NCBI RefSeq assembly: GCF_002197685.1
Contig: NZ_NBBI01000004.1
Span: 62,001 to 126,000 of the forward strand
Reading direction: 5' to 3'
DNA from: Sphingomonas dokdonensis
Lineage (GTDB): Bacteria; Pseudomonadota; Alphaproteobacteria; Sphingomonadales; Sphingomonadaceae
Length of the DNA stretch: 64,000 nt
Below are positions 36,166 through 44,001 of the stretch, in pieces; the first letter of the stretch is position 1, and each line of letters opens with the position of its first letter. The notes beneath the pieces are model-generated. The model saw nothing but the letters and a program-made list of their open reading frames with translations, ran no database searches and had not been told where the DNA came from. The translations under genes were made by a program, and so were the position numbers.

Positions 36166-37316
36166 CGACCGATCTTCGCTTTCCAACCCCGCCGAGCCAT
36201 GAAGGCGCCGAGGCGCTGCGGCATGAGGTTCGGGATTTCCTGGCCAACGTCCTGGTCGATCGCTCGTCGCTGCGCCGCGCCGACAGCTGGAACGGCTTTG
36301 ACCGCGATTTCAGCCGCAAGCTCGGCCAGCGCGGCTGGCTGGGCATGACATGGCCGAAGAAATACGGCGGGCACGAGCGCAGCGCATACGAACGCTATGT
36401 CGTGATGGAGGAAACGCTGGCAGCGGGCGCACCGGTCGCGTCGCACTGGATCGCGGACCGCCAGAGCGGCCCCAGCCTGCTGAAATATGGCACGGAGGCG
36501 CAGAAAGAGGCGATCCTGCCCGGTATCGCGGCCGGCGAAACGGTGTTCTGCATCGGCATGAGCGAGCCCGATTCCGGCTCCGATCTGGCGGCGACGCGCA
36601 CTCGCGCAACGCCGGTGGACGGCGGCTGGAACGTGACGGGCACGAAGCTCTGGACCACCGGCGCGCACCAAGCCGATTACATGATCCTGTTCTGCCGCAC
36701 GAGCGGCAGCCCGGCGGATCGCCAAGCGGGCACCAGCCAGCTGCTGGTCGATCTGAAGACCACCACGGGCATCACCATCCGCCCGATCATCGATCTCGCG
36801 GGGCAGCACCATTTCAACGAGGTGCATTTCGAGGATGCGTTCCTTCCCTCCGGCGCACTGATCGGATCGGAGGGCGCGGGCTGGGAACAGGTGATGAGCG
36901 AGCTCGCCTTCGAGCGTAGCGGGCCGGAGCGCTTCCTATCGTCGATGCAGTTGCTGATCGAACTGGTCGGCGCACTGCAAGACGCGTCGAGCGAGGCTGC
37001 CGAACTAGCGCTCGGACGCCTCACCGCGCATCTGGTGACGCTGCGACGGCTGTCGCGCGGGGTGGCGGCGATGCTGGAGGCGGGCGCAAACCCCGGCACG
37101 CACGCGGCGATCGTCAAGGATCTCGGTGCGACGTTCGAGCAGGACCTGCCTGACATCGCCCGATCGCTCATCGATGCGGAGCCTGATGCCGCATCCACTT
37201 CAGACTTTGTCGCAGTGCTCGCCCACATCACGATGAACGCGCCAAGCTTTTCGTTGCGCGGCGGCACGCGAGAGATTCTGCGCGGTATTATCGCACGCGG
37301 CCTGGGCCTGCGCTGA
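36162..37316 (+). CDS. Acyl-CoA dehydrogenase
   Basis: A full-length FAD-dependent acyl-CoA dehydrogenase of 384 residues. Visible are GWLGMTWPKKYGG (N-terminal domain), FCIGMSEPDSGSDLAATRTRA (FAD and substrate contacts), WNVTGTKLWTT, and FERSGPERFL, whose Glu is at the place of the catalytic base in isovaleryl-CoA-type enzymes; the alternative Glu site near the end reads LRGGTRE. It overlaps the shorter paralogue by four bases and is followed after 14 bases by an enoyl-CoA hydratase, so the trio probably runs one beta-oxidation-like round on an unidentified acyl-CoA. Confidence 0.92.
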   Translation: MTTDLRFPTPPSHEGAEALRHEVRDFLANVLVDRSSLRRADSWNGFDRDFSRKLGQRGWLGMTWPKKYGGHERSAYERYVVMEETLAAGAPVASHWIADRQSGPSLLKYGTEAQKEAILPGIAAGETVFCIGMSEPDSGSDLAATRTRATPVDGGWNVTGTKLWTTGAHQADYMILFCRTSGSPADRQAGTSQLLVDLKTTTGITIRPIIDLAGQHHFNEVHFEDAFLPSGALIGSEGAGWEQVMSELAFERSGPERFLSSMQLLIELVGALQDASSEAAELALGRLTAHLVTLRRLSRGVAAMLEAGANPGTHAAIVKDLGATFEQDLPDIARSLIDAEPDAASTSDFVAVLAHITMNAPSFSLRGGTREILRGIIARGLGLR

Positions 37317-37330
37317 CCGGAGACCTGTTC

Positions 37331-38128
37331 ATGACTGTTGTGACCACCGAAGTGCGCGGCTCGATCGCGATCTTACGCCTCAACCGGCCCGATGCCATGA
37401 ACGCGCTGGGCGCGGATGGCGACGGCGAGGCGGTACGCGCCGCGTGCGACGCGCTGAATGCCGACATGGCGATCCGCTGCGTCATTCTGACCGGCGAAGG
37501 GCGTGCCTTCTCGGCCGGTGGCGACGTGAAGAAGATGGCCGATCCCGAAGGCCCGTTCTCCGGCTCGGGGCTCGGCATCCGCAGCCATTACCAGCGCAAC
37601 ATCCACCGGATCGCCCGTGCGCTCTTCTCGCTCGACATGCCGGTGATCGCCGCCGTGAACGGGCCGGCGATCGGGCTCGGCTGCGACGTCGCCTGCATGG
37701 CCGACATCCGCATTGCCAGCGACAAGGCGAAGTTCGGCGTCACCTTCCTGAAACTGGGTCTGGTGCCCGGCGATGGCGGCTCGTGGCTGCTGCCGCGCGC
37801 AATCGGCATGAGCCGCGCGGCCGAATTGTTCTTCACCGGCGACGTGATCGACGCCGCCATGGCGGCGGACTGGGGGCTCGTCAGCCGTGTCGTGCCGCAC
37901 GACACGCTGATGGACGAGGCACTCGCGCTCGCCGGCAAGATCGCCGCGCTGCCGCCGCATTCACTGCGCCTGACCAAGTCGCTGCTGCGGCAGGGGCAGA
38001 CAAGCAGCTACGATCAGGCGCTCGACTCCGCCTCAACCGCGCAGGCGGTGAGCCACGCGACGGCGGATCACCGCGAGGGCGTGGCCGCGCTGCTGGAGAA
38101 GCGCCCGGCGGTGTTCGAGGGCAAATAG
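37331..38128 (+). CDS. Enoyl-CoA hydratase/isomerase (crotonase) family protein
   Basis: A 265-residue crotonase-fold enzyme. GRAFSAGGDVKKMAD and NGPAIGLGCDVACMADIRIA supply the two peptide NH groups of the oxyanion hole, and FLKLGLVPGDGGSWLLPR is the substrate-binding helix. The position of the usual second catalytic Glu is Asp in PGDGG, common in several subfamilies. It is the third gene of the acyl-CoA dehydrogenase operon and would act on the enoyl-CoA product. Confidence 0.92.
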   Translation: MTVVTTEVRGSIAILRLNRPDAMNALGADGDGEAVRAACDALNADMAIRCVILTGEGRAFSAGGDVKKMADPEGPFSGSGLGIRSHYQRNIHRIARALFSLDMPVIAAVNGPAIGLGCDVACMADIRIASDKAKFGVTFLKLGLVPGDGGSWLLPRAIGMSRAAELFFTGDVIDAAMAADWGLVSRVVPHDTLMDEALALAGKIAALPPHSLRLTKSLLRQGQTSSYDQALDSASTAQAVSHATADHREGVAALLEKRPAVFEGK

Positions 38129-38155
38129 CCGCTCGGTCGGGCGCGGAAGGCTCCC

Positions 38156-38743
38156 TTACGCCTTGGGCGGTCCGTTCTCGTCGTCCGGGCCGTCGAGATA
38201 CGCGCGTTCGTCGGGCGTCGTCTCGCGCCCGAGCGCGTCATTGCGCGTCGGGAAACGGCCGAAACGGGCGATCACCTCGAGATGCCCGATCGCGAACGGC
38301 AAATTGTCGCCGCCAAGCTCGGCGAACTTCGTCACGCTGAGCCGCTGCAGCGCGATGTCCTCTGCATGCATCAGCGGCATGTAAAGGAACGCGCGCTCCT
38401 CGGTGGCGTAGCGGCTCTCCCAACCGCGTTGGATCGCGAGCCGGCATAGCTCCACGGCCAGCGGATCGGCGGCATACGCCTTGGCTGAGTCGCGATAGAT
38501 GTTGCGGGAGAATTGATCGAGCACCACGATCGCGGCGAGTAGCGAGTCCGGATCGTCGCGCCACGCGGCGGCTTTGGTGCGGCACAGCTCCTTACGCAAA
38601 GCACCAAAGCGCGAGGCGATCTCGGCATCGAGCGCCGCATCTCGGCCAAACTGCTTTTCCATCGGGATCGCGAACCAGAAGTCCAGCACCTCCTGCGCCT
38701 CGTCGTGGACTAACGCCTGCTCACTCCCTAGATCGCCGCTCAT
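38156..38743 (-). CDS. DUF924 family protein
   Basis: A 195-residue all-helical protein of the DUF924 (TPR-like) family: VLDFWFAIPMEKQFGRD near the start, ALIVVLDQFSRNIYR-like segment in the middle, and YMPLMHAEDIALQ and HLEVIARFGRFPTRN toward the end. Function unknown. ATG at 38743 has GGGAGGA upstream. Its start codon shares bases with the divergent mtaB start (the CATG at 38741-38744). Confidence 0.92.
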   Translation of the reverse strand: MSGDLGSEQALVHDEAQEVLDFWFAIPMEKQFGRDAALDAEIASRFGALRKELCRTKAAAWRDDPDSLLAAIVVLDQFSRNIYRDSAKAYAADPLAVELCRLAIQRGWESRYATEERAFLYMPLMHAEDIALQRLSVTKFAELGGDNLPFAIGHLEVIARFGRFPTRNDALGRETTPDERAYLDGPDDENGPPKA

Positions 38744-39980
38744 GCTATCCTCCCGTTCGCCCGATGTGATCACGCTGGGCTGCCGTCTCAACCTTGCCGA
38801 GAGCGAAACGATTCGCGGGCTCGTCGGTGCCGAGGATATGGTGGTGATCAACGGCTGTGGTGTGACAAACGAGGCGATGCGCCAGACCCGCGTTGCGGTG
38901 CGGCGGGCGCGGCGGGACCGGCCGGGGGCTGAGATCGTCGTCACGGGCTGTGCGTCCGAGATGGACCGGACGGGCTTCGCCGCCATGCCGGAGGTCGACC
39001 GGGTCGTTCCGAATGCGGCCAAGTTGCTGCCGGCGACATGGGGCGCATTCCCGAACCGGAAGCCGGCGCGTCGCCATGCGCGCGCCTTTCTCGCGGTGCA
39101 GAATGGCTGCGATCATGCCTGCACATTCTGTGCGATCCCGAGCGGGCGTGGCCCAAGCCGGTCGGAGCCGATCGGTCGGATCGTGGCTGCTGCCGCCGAT
39201 CTGGTCGCGGAGGGCGCACGCGAGATCGTGCTCACAGGCGTCGATTTGACGAGCTACGAGGGCGGGCTCGGCGCGCTGGTCGAGGCTGTGCTGGTGGGCG
39301 TGCCGGCGCTGCCACGGCTGCGGCTGTCGTCGCTGGATACGATCGAGATCGACGACCGGCTGTTTGACCTGATCACCGGCGAGCCGCGCGTCATGCCGCA
39401 TGTCCACCTGTCGCTCCAGGCGGGCGACGATCTGATCCTGAAGCGGATGAAGCGGCGTCACCTGCGCGCCGAGGCGGTGGCGATGGTGGGGAGGCTGAAG
39501 GCCAAGCGCGACATTGCCGTCGGCGCCGATCTGATCGCGGGTTTTCCGACCGAGGATGCAGCGGCGTTCGCCAACACGCTGGCACTGCTCGACGATTGCG
39601 ACATCGTGCAGGCGCATGTGTTTCCCTTTTCGCCACGCGCGGGCACGCCGGCTGCGCGGATGCCGCAGGTGGCACCGGCCTCCGCTAAGGCACGTGCGGC
39701 GCAACTCCGTGCCGCAGCGAGTGAGCGGCGGCAGGCGTGGCTTGCGGCGCAGATCGGCACCGAGCACCGGATCGTCGTGGAGAAGCCCGGCGACCGCGGC
39801 CATGCGGAGAACTTCGCGGAGGTTAGGCTGGCCGACGCGGCCTGGCCAGATCAGGCCGCCAAGGCTTTGCCCGCCGACGCCACTGCCCTATCGGCAACCA
39901 CATCGGGAACGATCGGAGCCATCCGATCGGTTCGCATCACCGGCGCCGCCCCAGATCATCTCATTGGAATTTCTGCATGA
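38742..39980 (+). CDS. mtaB: tRNA t6A37 methylthiotransferase, MtaB type
   Basis: Radical-SAM enzyme that adds a methylthio group to t6A37 in tRNA. It has 412 residues: an N-terminal domain with cluster-binding Cys in LGCRLN, NGCGVTNEA and TGCASE; the radical SAM motif CDHACTFC near residue 122; and a C-terminal TRAM-like region. Absence of the longer MiaB N-terminus and the ITLGCRLN start favour MtaB over MiaB. No clear ribosome site is seen before ATG 38742. Its stop overlaps ftsY by four bases. Confidence 0.9.
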   Translation: MLSSRSPDVITLGCRLNLAESETIRGLVGAEDMVVINGCGVTNEAMRQTRVAVRRARRDRPGAEIVVTGCASEMDRTGFAAMPEVDRVVPNAAKLLPATWGAFPNRKPARRHARAFLAVQNGCDHACTFCAIPSGRGPSRSEPIGRIVAAAADLVAEGAREIVLTGVDLTSYEGGLGALVEAVLVGVPALPRLRLSSLDTIEIDDRLFDLITGEPRVMPHVHLSLQAGDDLILKRMKRRHLRAEAVAMVGRLKAKRDIAVGADLIAGFPTEDAAAFANTLALLDDCDIVQAHVFPFSPRAGTPAARMPQVAPASAKARAAQLRAAASERRQAWLAAQIGTEHRIVVEKPGDRGHAENFAEVRLADAAWPDQAAKALPADATALSATTSGTIGAIRSVRITGAAPDHLIGISA

Positions 39981-40909
39981 CTGACCAGCGTTCCTGGCAT
40001 GACAAGCTCCTTGGCGGCTTTCGCCGCACGTCCGATCGGCTGGTCGGCAATCTCGCCGGGCTCGGCACCGCGCGGCTGGACGAGAACACGCTGGAGGAGA
40101 TCGAGGAGGCGCTGATCGCATCCGACCTCGGTCCGGAAACGGCGACGCGCATCCGCACGCGGCTGGCCGACGGCAGTTTCGAGCGGAACATGGAGGAGCT
40201 CGGTATCCGACTGGTCGTGGCTGAGGAGGTCGAGAAGGTCCTGGCGCAAGTCGCCAAGCCCCTCGAGATCGATGCCTTTCCGCGTCCGCAGGTCATCCTG
40301 GTGATCGGCGTCAACGGATCGGGCAAGACGACGACGATCGCCAAGCTGGCGCACCTGTTCATGGAGCAGGATTACGGCGTGATGCTCGCCGCCGGCGACA
40401 CCTTCCGCGCCGCCGCCATCGGTCAGCTCGCGACCTGGGCCGAGCGCGTGGGCGTCCCGATCGTCACCGGGCCGGAGGGCGGCGACGCCGCCGGCATCGT
40501 GTGGGATGCGGTGAAGAAGGCGACCGAGACGGGTATCGACGTGCTGATCGTCGATACCGCCGGACGCCTTCAGAACAAGCGCGAGCTGATGGACGAACTG
40601 GCGAAGATCCGCCGCGTTCTCGGCCGCATCAATCCCGCCGCGCCGCACGACGTGGTGCTCGTGCTCGATGCGACCACCGGGCAGAATGCGCTCAGCCAGA
40701 TCGAGGTGTTCAAGGAAGTCGCCGGAGTAACCGGCCTCGTTATGACCAAGCTGGACGGCACGGCGCGCGGCGGCGTGCTGGTCGCCGCGGCAGAGCGCTA
40801 CGGCCTGCCGATCCATGCCATCGGGGTCGGCGAGTCGATGAACGATCTGAGGCCCTTCGATCCCAACGAAGTCAGCCGCATCATAGCCGGCGTCGATCGC
40901 ACCGGTTGA
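39977..40909 (+). CDS. ftsY: Signal recognition particle receptor FtsY
   Basis: SRP receptor GTPase that docks ribosomes translating membrane proteins. It has 310 residues with the N domain (about 10-95) and G domain: P-loop GVNGSGKTTT near 113, DTFRAAA, DTAGR, and TKLDGTARGG. The long acidic A domain of E. coli FtsY is absent, as is usual in alphaproteobacteria; a short amphipathic start (WHDKLLGGFRRTSDRL) probably provides the membrane contact. It is co-transcribed with mtaB and followed by yciB. Confidence 0.97.
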   Translation: MTDQRSWHDKLLGGFRRTSDRLVGNLAGLGTARLDENTLEEIEEALIASDLGPETATRIRTRLADGSFERNMEELGIRLVVAEEVEKVLAQVAKPLEIDAFPRPQVILVIGVNGSGKTTTIAKLAHLFMEQDYGVMLAAGDTFRAAAIGQLATWAERVGVPIVTGPEGGDAAGIVWDAVKKATETGIDVLIVDTAGRLQNKRELMDELAKIRRVLGRINPAAPHDVVLVLDATTGQNALSQIEVFKEVAGVTGLVMTKLDGTARGGVLVAAAERYGLPIHAIGVGESMNDLRPFDPNEVSRIIAGVDRTG

Positions 40910-40998
40910 ACCGCCGCGACGCTGAGCTGTTCTGACTTTTACTATGTCTGCCGATCGCGCGGGCAATCAAGCAGCGCCTGCTGCCACATGGCGGGCGC

Positions 40999-41622
40999 AT
41001 GGAGTTGACGGTGACCGACACGCGTAAGTCCACCCCCGGCCTGCGGCTCGCGCTCGATTACGGGCCGCTGATCGTGTTCTTCGCCTTCAACTTCCTGACG
41101 CCTGGCCCGGCCATCGCGCGGATCATCGCGGCGACTGCCGCCTTCATGATCGCCATGGTCGCTGCGCTCGCCATTTCCTGGTGGAAGACACGGCACATCC
41201 CGCCGATGCTGCTGATTTCGGGCGCGCTGGTGATCGTCTTCGGTGGGCTGACGATCTGGTTCCAGGACGAACGCTTCATCAAGATGAAGCCGACGTTCGT
41301 CTATGGTATCTTCGCCGCCACGCTGGGCATCGGGTTGGCCACGGGTCGGCCATTGCTGCAGATGCTGCTGGAAAGCGCCTATCCCGGCCTAACGCCGCTC
41401 GGCTGGCGCAAGCTGACGCGCAACTGGGCCCTGTTCTTCGTCGTCATGGCAGTGTTGAACGAAGCCGTCTGGCGCCACACCACCACCGATTTCTGGGTCG
41501 GGTTCAAGCTGTGGGGCGCGATCCCCCTCACCCTGCTGTTTGCGGTAGGCAACGTGCCGATGCTGATGCGGCACGGATTGCAGGCGGGCGATGCCGCCTC
41601 AACCGTGCCGCCGCAGGAATAA
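40999..41622 (+). CDS. yciB: Intracellular septation protein A / YciB family
   Basis: A 207-residue inner membrane protein with five or six hydrophobic segments. LDYGPLIVFFAFNF near the start, WFQDERFIKMKPTFVYG, and WRKLTRNWALFFVVMAVLNEAVWR are the IspZ/YciB signatures. In enterobacteria it affects cell envelope integrity and division. It lies 89 bases after ftsY on the same strand. The ATG start is followed closely by the conserved region, so little ambiguity remains. Confidence 0.93.
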   Translation: MELTVTDTRKSTPGLRLALDYGPLIVFFAFNFLTPGPAIARIIAATAAFMIAMVAALAISWWKTRHIPPMLLISGALVIVFGGLTIWFQDERFIKMKPTFVYGIFAATLGIGLATGRPLLQMLLESAYPGLTPLGWRKLTRNWALFFVVMAVLNEAVWRHTTTDFWVGFKLWGAIPLTLLFAVGNVPMLMRHGLQAGDAASTVPPQE

Positions 41623-41670
41623 CCCGGCTTTGGAACAGACCGGCGGCACACAGCCGCCGGTCTCGTGGCA

Positions 41671-42459
41671 TCAGTCCAGCCGCTCGATCTTCTGCGCGGC
41701 CTCATCGATCAGGGCTGCGACCTGCAACAGCAGTTCGTCCTTGGTTTCGCCGCGGCTCAGCCTATCCTGCAGCGCGACCTTCAGGTTGGTCATGGCGCGG
41801 CGCACCGGCATGGCGTCGACGCGCTTGTGCTTCTCGCCCGTGGTCGACAGGCGCGTGAGGAGCTTGCCGACCTGCTCGTCCTTGTCGGACAGCTCGGCGC
41901 GGCCGGCATCGGTGATCGAGAAACGACGACGGCCTTCGGCATCGTCCTCGCTCGCCACATGCCCCGTTTCGCTGAGCATGGTGAGCGTCGGATAGATGAC
42001 GCCCGGCGATGGTGCATAGCCGCCGCCGGCGAGCTCCTCGATCGACTTGATCAGCTCATAGCCGTGGCGCGGCTCGTCCGCGATCAGCTTCAGGAGGACG
42101 AGGCGCAATTCGCCGCCGTCGAACATGCGGCGCCGACGCAGCCCGCCGAGCTTCGCCATGCCCTTGCCCAGCCCACGGCCGGCCAGCGCACGGGCGCCGG
42201 CCTTTGCCCCGGCGCGCGCCCGTGCACCGGCACCGGCGCCCGCACCCATGCCAGCCGCTCGCTTCGCGGCCATCTTGGCGCCGCGCGCTGCACCCACGCC
42301 GATCGCCGCTCCGGCAGCGGCGCCGGCCGCCGCACGTGCGCCCGGCCCCATGCGCTTCTTCTCGCCCTTGCCGCCCTGCCCGGCAGCCATGCGCGGGCCG
42401 GCGCGACGCGGCCCGCCGCCGCGGTTCTGGCCCTTGCCCGTTGGTGCTTCGTCGTCCAT
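41671..42459 (-). CDS. PadR-family regulator with long Ala/Gly/Arg-rich N-terminus
   Basis: A 262-residue protein whose C-terminal part is a PadR regulator: LLKLIADEPRHGYELIKSIEELAGG (winged helix) and PSPGVIYPTLTMLSETGHV, then a helical dimerisation region. The first 108 or so residues are a low-complexity basic stretch of Ala, Gly, Arg and Lys with GAGAGAGARARAGAKAGARA-like runs, which may bind DNA nonspecifically or be disordered. An inverted repeat typical of PadR operators lies 12 bases upstream of the start, so autorepression is likely. Confidence 0.85.
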   Translation of the reverse strand: MDDEAPTGKGQNRGGGPRRAGPRMAAGQGGKGEKKRMGPGARAAAGAAAGAAIGVGAARGAKMAAKRAAGMGAGAGAGARARAGAKAGARALAGRGLGKGMAKLGGLRRRRMFDGGELRLVLLKLIADEPRHGYELIKSIEELAGGGYAPSPGVIYPTLTMLSETGHVASEDDAEGRRRFSITDAGRAELSDKDEQVGKLLTRLSTTGEKHKRVDAMPVRRAMTNLKVALQDRLSRGETKDELLLQVAALIDEAAQKIERLD

Positions 42460-42470
42460 CTCGCATGCTC

Positions 42471-42499
42471 CTTAAGATACAATCAAGATATATCTTAAG
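42471..42499. promoter_or_regulatory. PadR-type operator
   Basis: Inverted arms CTTAAGATA (42471-42479) and TATCTTAAG (42491-42499), with the perfect palindrome AAGATATATCTT overlapping the right arm. It lies between the padR-type gene and rarA, 12 bases upstream of the former and 55 bases upstream of the latter, in a locally A/T-rich stretch. Confidence 0.7.
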
Positions 42500-42554
42500 C
42501 TGCTCTGGTCAACCCCCGTGGGAAAGTCGCGCCGGAAGGCTTATGTGAGCGCGC

Positions 42555-43880
42555 ATGGCTGATCTTTTCGCCGGCTTCGGCACGCCAAAGGCGCCGGCCG
42601 ACCCCATTGCCGGTGCGCCGCTTGCCGAACGCCTGCGTCCGCAATCGCTGGGCGACGTGATCGGGCAGGCGCACCTGCTCGGCGACGATGGTGCGCTGCG
42701 CCGGATGCTTACCCGCGGGCGCATCGCGTCCTTCATCCTTTGGGGGCCGCCGGGCGTCGGAAAGACGACGATCGCGAGGCTGGTCGTTCAGGAGGCAGGT
42801 CTGGCGTTCGTCCAGCTGTCCGCCGTACTGTCCGGAACCGCCGATCTGCGCCGGCACATCGAGGCGGCCCGCAAGCTCCGCGACGGCGCCGGCAAGCAGA
42901 CCGCGATGTTTATCGACGAGTTGCACCGCTTCAATCGCACCACTCAGGATGCGCTGCTGCCGCATGTGGAGGACGGCACGATCATCCTGATCGGCGCGAC
43001 CACGGAAAATCCGAGCTTCAGCTTGGTTGGCGCGCTCCTGTCACGCACCAGGGTCTTTACGCTCGAAAGCTTCGGACAGGATGCGCTCGAACTGCTGTTA
43101 CAGCGCGCCGAGGCGAATGAGGGTGTTCCGCTGCCACTCGCCCCGGACGCCCGCGCCGCGCTCAAGAACATGGCCGACGGCGACGCACGGTATCTGCTGA
43201 ACCTGTGCGAAGAGCTGTTCCAGCTTGGGTCCGAGCGGACGCTCTCGGCCGAAGACCTGGGCGGGATCCTGCAGAAGCGCGCGCCTTTGTACGACAAGGC
43301 GCAGGACAATCACTACAACCTGCTCAGCTGCTTCCACAAAAGCCTGAGGGGCAGCGACGTTCAAGCCGCGCTGTACTGGGCGGCCCGTATGATGAGCGCG
43401 GGCGAGGACGCCAATGTGGTCTTCAGGCGCCTCGCCTGTGCGGCGTCGGAAGACGTCGGCATGGCCGATCCGCAGGCGCTGGTGCAGGTGATGACCGCGT
43501 GGGACGCCTTTCGCCGGATCGGCTGGCCCGAGGGGCGGCTCTTCATGGGGCAGGCGATCACCTATGTCGCGACCGCGCCCAAGTCTAATGCGTCGTACAA
43601 GGGGTTCAACGCTGCGCTCAGTCTGGCGCGCGACACAGGATCGTTGAACCCGCCGCTGCACATCCTGAACGCGCCGACCAGCCTGATGAAGGAGCTGGGC
43701 TACCATGACGGCTACAGCTACGATCACGACTTCCCCGATGCCTTTTCGGGCCAGCAGTTCCTGCCGTCCGAGCTGGTCGACGATCCGCGGAGCGAATTCT
43801 ACGCGCCCGAAGAGCGGGGCTTCGAACGAGAGATCAAGAAGCGCCTCGACTTCTGGCGAAAACGACGTGCCGACCGGTAG
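42555..43880 (+). CDS. rarA: Replication-associated recombination protein A (AAA+ ATPase)
   Basis: MgsA/RarA/WRNIP1-family clamp-loader-like ATPase of 441 residues that acts at stalled forks. PLAERLRPQSLGDVIGQAHLLG near the start, Walker A GPPGVGKTTIA near residue 65, Walker B MFIDELHRFN near 118, sensor GATTENPSF, and the C-terminal tetramerisation region with YKGFNAALSLARD. It shares an upstream region with the padR-type gene, so it could be influenced by the same operator. Confidence 0.96.
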   Translation: MADLFAGFGTPKAPADPIAGAPLAERLRPQSLGDVIGQAHLLGDDGALRRMLTRGRIASFILWGPPGVGKTTIARLVVQEAGLAFVQLSAVLSGTADLRRHIEAARKLRDGAGKQTAMFIDELHRFNRTTQDALLPHVEDGTIILIGATTENPSFSLVGALLSRTRVFTLESFGQDALELLLQRAEANEGVPLPLAPDARAALKNMADGDARYLLNLCEELFQLGSERTLSAEDLGGILQKRAPLYDKAQDNHYNLLSCFHKSLRGSDVQAALYWAARMMSAGEDANVVFRRLACAASEDVGMADPQALVQVMTAWDAFRRIGWPEGRLFMGQAITYVATAPKSNASYKGFNAALSLARDTGSLNPPLHILNAPTSLMKELGYHDGYSYDHDFPDAFSGQQFLPSELVDDPRSEFYAPEERGFEREIKKRLDFWRKRRADR

Positions 43881-44001
43881 GCCTGATCAAGCGGTTTCGA
43901 CTGATCAGCCTATGATTTGCGGAAGCCGCTGCACTTAGGGCGGTTTTCCATGCATCTAAGCAGCGCCTCGATGGTTTCGCTTGAAGAGCGAGGAGACAGT
44001 C

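Noticed and set aside
43881..43910. CTGATCA/TGATCAG inverted repeat after rarA as a terminator
   Set aside because: Only seven base pairs, long loop, no U-run.
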